64,000 nucleotides of DNA from Maricaulis sp048269565 (GTDB lineage: Bacteria; Pseudomonadota; Alphaproteobacteria; Caulobacterales; Maricaulaceae), in assembly GCF_048269565.1 (NCBI RefSeq), contig NZ_JBLXIK010000007.1, positions 76,106-140,105 on the forward strand, written 5' to 3'. Positions 41,884 through 50,106 of this stretch are shown here, one piece after another (positions within the stretch are counted from its first letter, which is position 1; the number at the start of each line of letters is the position of its first letter). Under the pieces are notes generated by a model. It made no database searches. It saw only the letters and a list, made by a program, of their open reading frames with translations, and was not told where the DNA came from. The position numbers and the translations under genes are program-made.

Positions 41884-43320
41884 ATGTCGAACAATACGCC
41901 CTACACGCCCGATCCGCGCTTCATGGCCCTGGGTCCCGATTTCGCCGACCCGGTCGAGCCCGCTGCGTTTCCAAAAGCGATCGAACGCTTCTGGAATGAC
42001 CGCTGGGCGGCCGCCGTCGGGCTCGACACGCTCGATCCGGCAGCGCGCATCGCGCATTTCCAGCGTTTTGAGCCCTTGCCGGACAATCAGCCCGAGCCGC
42101 TGGCGATGCGGTATCACGGGCACCAATTCCGCAGCTATAACCCGCAGATCGGCGATGGCCGCGGCTTCCTGTTTGCGCAATTGCGCGACGGGCAGGGGCG
42201 GCTGCTCGATCTGGCCACCAAGGGCTCCGGCCAGACGCCCTGGTCGCGCACCGCCGATGGCCGGCTGACGCTGAAAGGCGCCGTGCGCGAAATCCTCGCG
42301 GCGCAAATGCTCGAGGCGCTGGGCGTCTACACCTCCAAGATCTTCGCCGTATTCGAGACCGGGGAGCCGCTGCAGCGCCATGACGAGCCCTCGCCGACGC
42401 GTTCCGCCGTGATGACGCGGCTGGGCCATTCCCACCTGCGCTTCGGCACTTTTCAGCGCCAGGCCTTCGAGCAAAGTCCCGAACGCATCAATGCACTGAT
42501 CGATCACGCCATCGCCGAATATTATCCGGCGCTGGCCGAAAGCGAGGATCGCCCCGCGGCCCTGCTCGAAGCGGTCGTCGCCGCCAATGCCCGCCTTGCG
42601 GCGAGCTGGATGGCGGCCGGTTTCGTCCATGGCGTGCTCAATACCGACAATCTCAATCTGACCGGCGAGAGTTTCGATTACGGCCCCTGGCGTTTCCTGC
42701 CGCATTACGATCCCGGCTTCACCGCCGCCTATTTCGACGAGAGCGGGCTCTATGCCTATGCGCGCCAGCCGGAAGCCGTGTTCTGGGCGCTGCAGCAATT
42801 GGCCGGGGCCCTGTCGCTGGCCGGCGAGGGCGCAAGCCTCGAGGCGGCGCTCAACACTTTTCCGGCGCTCTACCGTCAGGCCCTGCTGGACGCTTTCCTC
42901 GCCCGCTTCGGTGTCGCCTCCAACGGTGACGAAAATGACGAAGCGATGTTGCGCGCCTTCCTCGCCTTCATGCACGCCACCCGCCTGCCCTGGGAGGCGG
43001 CGATCTTCGACTGGTTCTGCGGCGCAGCCTCGCAGGAGCGCGCCATGCAGGGCCCGCGCGGCGCGGCCTATACCGGTGAGGCCTTCCAGGCCTGGCATGA
43101 GCTCTTCATGCAGCACGCGCCGGAGCGGCCGGACCGGCTGCAGCATCCCTATTTCGCGCGCACTGAGCCGGTCGCAATGACGATCGATGTCGTCGAGGCG
43201 ATCTGGGCGCGGATCGCCGAGGATGATGACTGGTTGGCGCTCGACACCGCCCTGGCCGAGATCGAACTGGCGCGCCAGGGCTATGATCTCGGCCGTGATC
43301 AAACCGGATTCTTGCCATGA
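41884..43320 (+). CDS. selO: SelO family protein adenylyltransferase (YdiU)
   Basis: 478-residue pseudokinase-fold enzyme that in other members transfers AMP to proteins. Family blocks are YHGHQFRSYNPQIGDGRGFL (about residue 78), LDLATKGSGQTPWSRTADGR, VMTRLGHSHLRFGTFQR and FVHGVLNTDNLNLTGESFDY. The C-terminus ends QTGFLP and lacks the cysteine-containing tail of many SelO proteins. It overlaps the next gene by 4 bp. Confidence 0.92.
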   Translation: MSNNTPYTPDPRFMALGPDFADPVEPAAFPKAIERFWNDRWAAAVGLDTLDPAARIAHFQRFEPLPDNQPEPLAMRYHGHQFRSYNPQIGDGRGFLFAQLRDGQGRLLDLATKGSGQTPWSRTADGRLTLKGAVREILAAQMLEALGVYTSKIFAVFETGEPLQRHDEPSPTRSAVMTRLGHSHLRFGTFQRQAFEQSPERINALIDHAIAEYYPALAESEDRPAALLEAVVAANARLAASWMAAGFVHGVLNTDNLNLTGESFDYGPWRFLPHYDPGFTAAYFDESGLYAYARQPEAVFWALQQLAGALSLAGEGASLEAALNTFPALYRQALLDAFLARFGVASNGDENDEAMLRAFLAFMHATRLPWEAAIFDWFCGAASQERAMQGPRGAAYTGEAFQAWHELFMQHAPERPDRLQHPYFARTEPVAMTIDVVEAIWARIAEDDDWLALDTALAEIELARQGYDLGRDQTGFLP

Positions 43321-44099
43321 GCCTTGATCTTCTCACCGCGCCCCTGCTGGTGCGCGATGGTCTCGTCCACGCCTTCACGACCCGCGCCGGCGGCGTCAGC
43401 GAGGGCGCTTACGCCTCGCTCAACATGACGCGCTCGCGCGGCGACAGCGCCGAACATGTCGCGACCAATCGGACACGCGTGCGCCAGGCGCTGGGGCTGG
43501 ACTATCTCGCCTTCGCGATCCAGGTGCATGGCAGGGCCGTCGTGCGTGTCGATGCGGCGCCCCGGGGTGATCAGGCCGCCGGCGAGGCCGATGCGATGAT
43601 CACCGACCGGCCCGGCATCGGCCTGGTTTGCCAGACCGCCGATTGCACCCCGATCCTGCTGTTCGATCCGAAGCGCCGCGCTGTCGCCGCGATCCATTCC
43701 GGCTGGCGCAGCACGGTGCTCGATATCGCCGGCGAAACCGTCGCCGCCCTGAGGCGCGAATACGGCACCGATCCCGCCGACCTGATCGCCGCCATCGGCC
43801 CGTCAATCTCGGCCGCCAATTACCGCGTCGGCCCGGAAGTCGTGGCGCAATTCGAGGCCGTCTTCACCGACACCGCCGGCATTCTCGCCGCGCGCGACGA
43901 GGAGGGCGGTGCTCATCTCGATGTCGGCGAAGCCTGCCGCCGCCAGCTGATCGCCGCCTGCATCCCGGCGGATCAGATCGAGCGCTCAGCCCTGTGCACC
44001 TATGCCGAAGAGCCCCGCCTCTTCTCCGCCCGCCGCGCGCACCATCGCGGGCAGAGCGGCGTGTTCGGCGGCCAGGCGGGGATTATCGGGCTGCGGTGA
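43317..44099 (+). CDS. pgeF: Laccase-domain purine nucleoside phosphorylase/PgeF-like protein (YfiH)
   Basis: 260-residue YfiH/DUF152 protein. The conserved pattern QVHGRAVV, TADCTPILLFDP, IHSGWRST and GPSISAANYRVG holds the metal-binding His and Cys residues. Relatives act on purine nucleosides or in peptidoglycan proofreading (PgeF). Coupled to selO by ATGA. Confidence 0.9.
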   Translation: MSLDLLTAPLLVRDGLVHAFTTRAGGVSEGAYASLNMTRSRGDSAEHVATNRTRVRQALGLDYLAFAIQVHGRAVVRVDAAPRGDQAAGEADAMITDRPGIGLVCQTADCTPILLFDPKRRAVAAIHSGWRSTVLDIAGETVAALRREYGTDPADLIAAIGPSISAANYRVGPEVVAQFEAVFTDTAGILAARDEEGGAHLDVGEACRRQLIAACIPADQIERSALCTYAEEPRLFSARRAHHRGQSGVFGGQAGIIGLR

Positions 44100-44170
44100 G
44101 CGCCGGTGCTTTCGCCCGCGGCCTCAAGCGCCTAGATTGACGAACCAAACCACCCACAAGGATTCCCCCC

Positions 44171-45217
44171 ATGCCCGCTTCTCTCGGTTACGCCGCCTCT
44201 GCCCCCGACGCCGCCCTGGCGCCGATCCGTTTTGATCGCCGTGAGCCGGGCCAGGGTGAGGTGTTGATCGAGATCGCGTATTGCGGCGTTTGCCATTCCG
44301 ACCTTCACCAGGCGCGCGGCGAGTGGGGCAATACGCTTTACCCCTGCGTGCCCGGCCACGAGATCATCGGCACGGTGACGGCGGTCGGTGACGGGGTCTC
44401 CAAATTCAAGGCCGGTGACAAGGTCGGCGTCGGCTGCATGGTCGATAGTTGCGGCCATTGCACCAGCTGTGATGACGGGCTGGAGCAATATTGTGAAACC
44501 GGCATGACCGGCACCTATAATGGCCGCCTTGCCGATGGAACCCACACATTCGGCGGCTATTCCCAGCGCATGACGGTGAAGGAGGATTTTGTCCTGCGCC
44601 TGCCCGAGGGCATGGATCCGGCCGGCGCTGCACCGCTGCTGTGTGCCGGCATCACCACCTATTCGCCGCTCAGCCACTGGAAGGTCGGACCCGGCCAGCG
44701 CGTCGGTGTCGTCGGGCTCGGCGGACTGGGCCATATGGGCGTCAAGATCGCCGCCGCGATGGGCGCCGAAGTCGTGCTCTTCACCACCTCGCCCGGCAAG
44801 GCGGAAGACGCCAAGCGGCTCGGCGCCAGCGAAGTGGTGATCTCCAAGGATCGCGACCAGATGAAAGCCATGCGCGGCCAGCTCGACTTCATCCTCAACA
44901 CCGTCGCCGCAGCGCATAATCTTGATCCCTTCCTCGACTGCCTCAAGCGCGACGGCACCATGGTGATGGTCGGCGTACCCGAAGTGGCGCATCCCTCGCC
45001 CTCCATCGGCCGCCTGATCGGCCGCCGCCGCACCATTGCCGGCTCCCTGATCGGCGGCATCGCCGAAACCCAGGAGATGCTGGATTTCTGCGCCGAACAC
45101 GGCCTCGTCTCCGACATCGAGATCATCCCGATGGACGGCATCAACGAAGCCTATGAGCGCATGCTGAAGGGCGATGTGAAGTATCGGTTTGTGGTCGATA
45201 TGGCGACGCTGGGGTAG
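44171..45217 (+). CDS. Zinc-dependent NAD(P) alcohol dehydrogenase (YahK/CAD-like)
   Basis: 348-residue medium-chain dehydrogenase. The catalytic zinc site is in YCGVCHSDLHQ (about residue 37) and PGHEIIGTV (about residue 61), the structural zinc in CMVDSCGHCTSCDDGLEQYC, and the nucleotide site in VGVVGLGGLGHMGVKIA. The pattern matches NADP-dependent cinnamyl-type dehydrogenases. It precedes the hipBA operon by 215 bp, in the same direction. Confidence 0.92.
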   Translation: MPASLGYAASAPDAALAPIRFDRREPGQGEVLIEIAYCGVCHSDLHQARGEWGNTLYPCVPGHEIIGTVTAVGDGVSKFKAGDKVGVGCMVDSCGHCTSCDDGLEQYCETGMTGTYNGRLADGTHTFGGYSQRMTVKEDFVLRLPEGMDPAGAAPLLCAGITTYSPLSHWKVGPGQRVGVVGLGGLGHMGVKIAAAMGAEVVLFTTSPGKAEDAKRLGASEVVISKDRDQMKAMRGQLDFILNTVAAAHNLDPFLDCLKRDGTMVMVGVPEVAHPSPSIGRLIGRRRTIAGSLIGGIAETQEMLDFCAEHGLVSDIEIIPMDGINEAYERMLKGDVKYRFVVDMATLG

Positions 45218-45312
45218 AGGGGCGGGGGCGTTCGCGGCTTCGATCAAGGCGCTGGTGCCATGTCTTGCATCGGTCTTCTCCTTTGGTCGGTGGCAATGAG
45301 GAGCCGCACAAT

Positions 45313-45413
45313 TATACGTGTTGGCGTATTTAGAGCGCATATCCGTAATTGCGTATAATTTCGCTTTATCCGTCATCGCGTATATTGACCATTTATCCGC
45401 TATGGCGTATATT
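45313..45413 (+). promoter_or_regulatory. hipBA promoter with four phased HipB-operator-like dyads
   Basis: Sites of the form TATCC-N8-GTATA occur at 45340-45357, 45367-45384 and 45394-45411, and a variant TATAC-N8-GTATT at 45313-45330. Starts are exactly 27 bp apart. E. coli HipB operators are TATCC-N8-GGATA, so spacing and left half match. A promoter, TTGACC (45385-45390), 17 bp, TATATT (45408-45413), is overlapped by the last site. Repression by HipB is inferred. Confidence 0.8.
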
Positions 45414-45432
45414 TCTGGAAACAGGAGTGGCC

Positions 45433-45684
45433 ATGAGCGCGCTAGTGAGATCACCAAAACAACTTGGCGTCGCCCTGCGGCGCTTTCGACGTCTGCGCAA
45501 ATACACGCAGGCCGCGCTCGCGAACAAGGCAGGGCTGCGCCAGGGCACGGTTTCGGACGTTGAGGGCGGGCTTGAGGGCGTCAGGCTATCCACCATCATG
45601 GATCTGCTCCGGGCGCTGGACCTTGAACTCGTCATCCAGCCCCGGACGACGGGCTCTCACGCCGAGATCGAGGACATATTCTAG
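45433..45684 (+). CDS. hipB: HipB-like antitoxin, XRE family
   Basis: 83-residue helix-turn-helix protein. The HTH is TQAALANKAGLRQGTVSDVE (about residues 27-46), and the C-terminal LLRALDLELVIQPR is typical of HipB. The start at 45433 follows AGGAG by 7 nt. It overlaps hipA by one base (TAGTG). HipB binds operators and neutralises HipA. Confidence 0.9.
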   Translation: MSALVRSPKQLGVALRRFRRLRKYTQAALANKAGLRQGTVSDVEGGLEGVRLSTIMDLLRALDLELVIQPRTTGSHAEIEDIF

Positions 45685-46994
45685 TGGCGCGCAAGAAGAA
45701 AAGCGCCCACCTCTCTGTGGGGCTCAATGGCCGGCTGGTGGGGTCTCTGGACCGCGCCGCGAATGGCGCCATCACATTCCAATACGCCCCGGCCTGGCTT
45801 GCCGACGAAGACCGCGCCATCCCGGTTTCGCTCTCACTGCCGCTGCGCGAAGAGCGCTATACTGGCGCAGAAGTCTCCTCATTCTTCGACAATCTGCTTC
45901 CCGATAACGCTCAGATCAGGCGGATAGTCGCGCAAAAAGTCGGGGCAAAGGGAACTGATGCCTTCAGCCTGCTCAACGGGATCGGACGGGAGTGCGTCGG
46001 CGCGCTTCAATTCCTGCCGGAGGGAGAGGCCATCGCGCCGCCAGGTCCGCCGGAATCAGCCCCCCTGACAGATGCCGAGATTGCGCAAATAATTCGCGAT
46101 CTGGCGAGCGCCCCGCTTGGCATCCGCCCGGATGGTGAGCGCGAATTCCGCATCTCGATCGCCGGCGCACAGGAGAAGACCGCGCTGTTGTGGGATGACG
46201 CCTGGTGTCTACCCAAGGGGACGACCCCAACCACACACATTCTCAAGCCAGCCATGGGAAAACTCCCAAACGGTCTCGACATGACGCACAGTGTCGAGAA
46301 TGAGCATTTCTGCCTCAGGCTGTGCCATGCGCTCGGGCTTGATGTTGCCGGCAGTCAGATCCACGATTTCGAGGATGTGCGCGTGCTCGCCGTAGAACGC
46401 TTCGACCGGATCCGCGCGCGTGATGGCCGCTTGCTCCGGGTGCCGCAGGAGGATTTCTGCCAAGCGCTCGGCGTCCCGCCGACAATCAAGTATAATGCGG
46501 ACGGAGGCCCCGGACTCGATGAGTGCCTTTCACTGCTCAATGGCAGTGACCATCCGGAAGCGGATCGCCTCGCTTTCCTGAAGGCGCAAATTGTCTTCTG
46601 GATGATCGGCGCAACGGATGGCCATGCCAAGAATTTCAGCATCTTCCTGACGCCCGGCGGCCGATACCGCATGACGCCGCTCTACGACATCATGACCGCG
46701 CAGCCCAATCATCTTGTCAATGAATTGAAACGACAGGAGTTCAAGCTTGCGATGGCGGTCGGTGACCGGCGGCACTACCGAATCGATAAAATCCGACCGC
46801 ACCACTTCATGCAGAGCGCCAAAAAGGCCGGCGTGCCAGGTGAGCAGGTTGAGGTCTTGTTCGAAGAACTGCGCCAGGCAGCCGCCGGCGCCATCGAAAC
46901 CGCCGTCGCAGAAATGCCAGAGAATTTTCCCCCGGAAGTCGCCGACGGCATTGGTGCTGCGCTCGCGGTTCGGGCAAATCTGGACGTGGGCTAA
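45684..46994 (+). CDS. hipA: HipA kinase toxin
   Basis: 436-residue HipA Ser/Thr kinase, which phosphorylates glutamyl-tRNA synthetase in E. coli and causes persistence. The N-terminal HipA domain (residues 6-110) is followed by SIAGAQEK (158-165), the catalytic block TDGHAKNFS (311-319) and the metal-binding YDI (334-336). It appears complete. GTG start. It lies 75 bp from a degenerate tRNA-Arg piece. Confidence 0.93.
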   Translation: MARKKKSAHLSVGLNGRLVGSLDRAANGAITFQYAPAWLADEDRAIPVSLSLPLREERYTGAEVSSFFDNLLPDNAQIRRIVAQKVGAKGTDAFSLLNGIGRECVGALQFLPEGEAIAPPGPPESAPLTDAEIAQIIRDLASAPLGIRPDGEREFRISIAGAQEKTALLWDDAWCLPKGTTPTTHILKPAMGKLPNGLDMTHSVENEHFCLRLCHALGLDVAGSQIHDFEDVRVLAVERFDRIRARDGRLLRVPQEDFCQALGVPPTIKYNADGGPGLDECLSLLNGSDHPEADRLAFLKAQIVFWMIGATDGHAKNFSIFLTPGGRYRMTPLYDIMTAQPNHLVNELKRQEFKLAMAVGDRRHYRIDKIRPHHFMQSAKKAGVPGEQVEVLFEELRQAAAGAIETAVAEMPENFPPEVADGIGAALAVRANLDVG

Positions 46995-47069
46995 CGAGGG
47001 CTCAGGTCTTCATCCGCCGTCCCTAATCCGAACGCGCCCCCTCCGCCCTCGCGGGCTTTGCCGCGAAAA

Positions 47070-47115
47070 TGGCGGCCCCGGCGCGGTTCACACGCGCGAC
47101 CTGCAGATTCGGAAT
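47070..47115 (-). pseudogene. Degenerate partial copy of tRNA-Arg (3' part)
   Basis: 46 bases match the 3' part of the intact tRNA-Arg at 48672-48717 with 6 mismatches, in the same orientation. The copy includes the T-arm and anticodon 3' side but the T-loop is damaged (TTCGAA becomes TGTGAA), and 5' half is absent. It looks like an attachment-site remnant or truncated tRNA. Confidence 0.75.
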
Positions 47116-47340
47116 GACGCGTTCTCAATGCCAATTCAAACGGGTCGGCATCATCCGCCGCGATTGTGGTGCCCGTGTTTTCAATGGGTTGCTTGTGAGG
47201 TGCAGACCCAAGCCGGTCTGCCAGGCGGAAATATTGTTGACGGCCTTGCCTTCACTCGAACGGTTAGGCTAACACTATCGCTATGAAAATTCGGGAGAAT
47301 TCGAGAAACAGTTCACCGAAACCTTTCAACCCATCTTCAT

Positions 47341-47538
47341 TTGGGGGTTGGTGCCTTCGAACTCGCTCTCGTCATATACACGCTCTATCTGGAGTTTTTG
47401 ACCGGGACCGGGCCCTCCCTGCTATCAACGGTATTGCCCCTGAGCGTGGCCATTGCGATTGCATGGGCCGTGCTGACCGCGCTGATCACACTGGCAGTGG
47501 TCGGCTTTCGCAATCGTGCCAATCGCCAAAAACCCTGA
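47341..47538 (+). CDS. Possible small membrane protein (65 aa)
   Basis: Two hydrophobic helices (FELALVIYTLYLEFL and LPLSVAIAIAWAVLTALITLAVV) and a basic tail RNRANRQKP. It would start at TTG 47341; no clear ribosome site is visible. An ATG at 47283 is in another frame, so a frameshift is possible. It may be a decayed gene in the accessory region. Confidence 0.4.
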   Translation: MGVGAFELALVIYTLYLEFLTGTGPSLLSTVLPLSVAIAIAWAVLTALITLAVVGFRNRANRQKP

Positions 47539-47556
47539 TTGCCAGTCCGCAAGAAT

Positions 47557-47731
47557 GGCCGGCTCGATCGCCGGCCCTCAGGCGCTGAACCGTGAAATGG
47601 GAAGGCCCTCGCGAGGGCCAGATCCCGTCCTGAAAACCATGCCGGCATCCGGCCAGACTGGACTTGACCCGTCAAGGGTCCAGACCGCGAAGCGGCGCTT
47701 CCGCGCCCTTGACGGGTCAAGTCCAGTCTGG
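47557..47731. repeat. Cluster of three palindromes including a 26-bp perfect inverted repeat
   Basis: GGCCGGC-TCGATC-GCCGGCC (47557-47576), a 16-bp palindrome GGCCCTCGCGAGGGCC (47604-47619), and a pair of perfect 26-bp arms (47653-47678 and 47706-47731) with a 27-nt loop. The arms start CCAGACTGGACTTGACCC. Long, perfect and non-coding; it may be a REP/MITE-like element. Confidence 0.8.
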
Positions 47732-48051
47732 CGCCCTGCTTGGCAAGAGTTTCAGGGAGCGCCCTGCGCGGCGAGGCCGTGGCAGGATGGGAAAATCAAT
47801 GGATTCTGTAGGCGCCTGGCGGGCGGTAATGGGTGACAGGCACGCATCTACGCGCAACAGGTAGACACCCTGAACAAGCATCGTGGCAAGGGGCAGCAAA
47901 AGGCGACCGTGGAGCATGTGACGGTGAGCGCTGGGGGCAGGCGGTGGTTGGGAGTGTGGAGTAGCGAGAGCTCTAACGGAGTGGCCAACACCTGAGTTTA
48001 CATCACACCTATAGGTCGTATGGTTGGCGCACCGTAAAAGGAGGTGATGGG
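47732..48051. other. 320-bp region without a recognised gene
   Basis: No open frame here has a credible start and composition. It must hold the promoter of the secreted protein gene; CCTATAGG at 48008-48015 is a small palindrome that could include a -10 element. Confidence 0.5.
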
Positions 48052-48540
48052 ATGAGAACGCTTGTATTAATCGGGCTGGCTGTCTGTATCGGCGCAGTGG
48101 CCGGTCCCGCTCACTCTCAGCAGGCCACGCAGTGGGTTCCGGTCGCAAACTCCGACAACGCATATTCCTTCGTCCAAAGCAGCGCGATTGGCCAGGGGGA
48201 GGGTTGGATAATGCGCGTCGGTATCGGCAATGACGCTCAACAGCGCCTGTACCGGTCCCGGATATTTCGCTCGATGGCGTACTATCGAGCCAACTGCGGA
48301 GCGGGCACTATGCAGGCTCTAGAGGGTGCCCAATTTGCGGAGCCTTCAGGTGAGGCGGCGGGGTCATACTCTGTGCCCGGAAATGAAGGCCGAGTCTTGC
48401 CCGACTCCGTTGGCGCTGCAGAGCACAGCGCGCTTTGCGACTTGGGTGGCGTTTCGCAAGATGAGTGGTACTTGCTGTCAGACGCGGTGAGTATTTCGAT
48501 GGCGTTACTGAACGACGGTTACTCCTCGCCGAAGGAGTAG
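48052..48540 (+). CDS. Secreted protein, possibly surface-adhesin E-like
   Basis: 162-residue exported protein with a signal peptide (MRTLVLIGLAVCIGAVAGPAHSQ). The mature part contains WVPVANSDNAYSFVQSSAI and YRSRIFRSMAYYRANCGAGT, a layout similar to the small surface-adhesin E family (PF16747-type); this is weak. The ribosome site AAGGAGGTGAT (48038-48048) is an unusually long match to the 16S 3' end. It sits inside the possible island between two tRNA-Arg sequences. Confidence 0.65.
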   Translation: MRTLVLIGLAVCIGAVAGPAHSQQATQWVPVANSDNAYSFVQSSAIGQGEGWIMRVGIGNDAQQRLYRSRIFRSMAYYRANCGAGTMQALEGAQFAEPSGEAAGSYSVPGNEGRVLPDSVGAAEHSALCDLGGVSQDEWYLLSDAVSISMALLNDGYSSPKE

Positions 48541-48671
48541 CCGCCTATTGGGCGTGCCTATCAGTACATTGAAAACTGAACCGGCTTCGTGAAACTCGCG
48601 GCATTAGTAGCTCGGTGGTAGCTTTATATCTGTTCTGGGCAGTCGTTTCCTCACTACCCCATTGAAAACAA

Positions 48672-48748
48672 TGGTGGCCCCGGCGCGATTCGAACGCGCG
48701 ACCTACAGATTAGGAATCTGTTGCTCTATCCTGCTGAGCTACGGGGTC
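48672..48748 (-). tRNA. tRNA-Arg (anticodon CCT)
   Basis: 77 nt with encoded CCA. The anticodon arm CAGAT/ATCTG encloses TTCCTAA, giving CCT. D-arm and T-arm (GTTCGAATC) are normal. The acceptor GACCCCG pairs with CGGGGCC with an A2-C71 mismatch. A degenerate copy of its 3' part lies 1.6 kb downstream at 47070. Confidence 0.95.
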
Positions 48749-48896
48749 TCGGTGTGGCTCTTCCTGATATAGCGGGGCGTTCAAATCAAGTCCCGCCTTT
48801 CATGCCACGGGCAGGCATGCCCCTTGGCCTGCCGGCCACCCGGGCCGGCGGGGGCGGCCGGGGGAGGCCGGAGCCTTCGCCGGCACAGCCCCGTCG

Positions 48897-48916
48897 GTGA
48901 CGCCGGATGGCGTCAC
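48897..48916 (-). terminator. Hairpin downstream of the DUF465 gene
   Basis: GTGACGCC-GGAT-GGCGTCAC, a perfect 8-bp stem, 9 bp past the stop codon. No T run. May be a factor-dependent end or stability hairpin. Confidence 0.5.
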
Positions 48917-48925
48917 GGCCCGCGT

Positions 48926-49168
48926 TTACGCGGTGGATTTCAGCAAGGCGTTGATTTCATCCTTCAGCACCATGCGGCGCTTGCGCATATCGGTCAGCTG
49001 GTCGTCCGATGTCGGTTCGACATTGGTTTCGGCACGGTGAATGTCGCGATTGAGCGCGTGATAGCTGTCGGCGAGTTTCTGGAAATGGGCGTTGCTTTCC
49101 TTCAGCGCGTGCAACTGCTCTGCATATTCCGGGAAATCGGCCGCGAGTTCGTGGGGGGTATGGCTCAT
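48926..49168 (-). CDS. DUF465 (YdcH-like) protein
   Basis: 80-residue helical protein of the DUF465/YdcH family. The pattern PEYAEQLHALKESNAHFQKL, then DYHALNR and LKDEINALL is typical. The chosen ATG at 49168 starts MSHTPHELA; the frame runs on to 49237 without need. Function of the family is unknown. Confidence 0.85.
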   Translation of the reverse strand: MSHTPHELAADFPEYAEQLHALKESNAHFQKLADSYHALNRDIHRAETNVEPTSDDQLTDMRKRRMVLKDEINALLKSTA

Positions 49169-49371
49169 AATACTGCTCCTGGAAGTCACATGGGTTTCGA
49201 TGCTGTGACCTTGCCCGAGATCGGGGGGCAGTGACAATTGCAGGGCACACTGCGGAAGGCCTGGCGGGAAGGTCCGGCGCTCCCCCGTGCGCAGGAAAAA
49301 GGGCGGCGAGGCTGTTCAGCCAGCCGCCCCTGCTTCGTTTGTCGCCGGTCAGGTGCCGCCGGGCCTGCGGC

Positions 49372-49923
49372 TCAGTGCACCTGGTCGCGGATGCGGTTGA
49401 GCTGGTGCGAGACTTCCTGGGTGGCGCGGGTCATCTGGTCGACGGCTTCCTTGCCGCGGGCGACCGAGACACCGGAGCCGCGTACGCCGTCGAGGATTTC
49501 CTTCACTTCATTGTCGAGCGCCGAGATGCGCGCGGCAATGTCTTCGGTGGCCTTGGCGGTCTGGCCGGCCAGGGCTTTCACTTCGCCTGCGACGACAGCA
49601 AAACCGCGGCCGGCCTCACCGGCGCGGGCCGCTTCGATCGTGGCGTTCAAGGCCAGCAGATTGGTCTGGCTGGCGATCGCCTCGATCGTCGTCAGAATGG
49701 CGTTGATGCGCTTGGAGGCATCGGTCAGGGCCTCGACGCGGCGTTCGAGAACCTGGCTCGATTCCTCGATCTGGTTCATCGTATCGCGGGCAATCTCGGC
49801 GGCATCGGCGCCTTGCGAGGCACGCGCGGCGGTCTCGCCAATGGCTTCGGCAATGGCGCGGGCGTCGCCGGTCGCTTCGGCGGGCTGCGTCTGGGTGTCG
49901 TCGGTATAGGCGTAGGCGTTCAT
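49372..49923 (-). CDS. Stand-alone methyl-accepting chemotaxis signalling domain
   Basis: 183-residue protein that is only an MCP signalling hairpin. The conserved tip IASQTNLLALNATIEAARAG followed by EAGRGFAVVAGEVKALAGQT is exact, and ATEDIAARISALDNEVKEIL follows. There is no membrane segment or sensor domain. Such short proteins could plug into CheA/CheW arrays or modify signalling without sensing. No che genes are nearby. Confidence 0.85.
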   Translation of the reverse strand: MNAYAYTDDTQTQPAEATGDARAIAEAIGETAARASQGADAAEIARDTMNQIEESSQVLERRVEALTDASKRINAILTTIEAIASQTNLLALNATIEAARAGEAGRGFAVVAGEVKALAGQTAKATEDIAARISALDNEVKEILDGVRGSGVSVARGKEAVDQMTRATQEVSHQLNRIRDQVH

Positions 49924-50106
49924 GGCGCGATTCCCTGATCAGAGTGTCTGCAACAGCTAACGCTCCAGAATGAAAGGATTGGTAAACGCTGCCGCAGCCT
50001 GTGATGGCAGTCGCAGTCCGGTGTGGTCCGGATCAAATCAATTGAAGGTTGTGATGTGCAATCATAATGGGTATAGTGGCGTCGCGTCGAATCGAGGAGG
50101 GCGGCT

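Noticed and set aside
45313..45411. Four repeats considered as a CRISPR array
   Set aside because: Units are short dyads at a 27-bp period with 9-bp gaps and sit on a hipBA promoter; no cas genes and no true spacers.
47283..47588. 101-codon frame starting MKIRENS
   Set aside because: Composition is low-complexity Arg/Ser/Pro and it overlaps the frame with clear membrane helices; it could be a fragment but is not supported.
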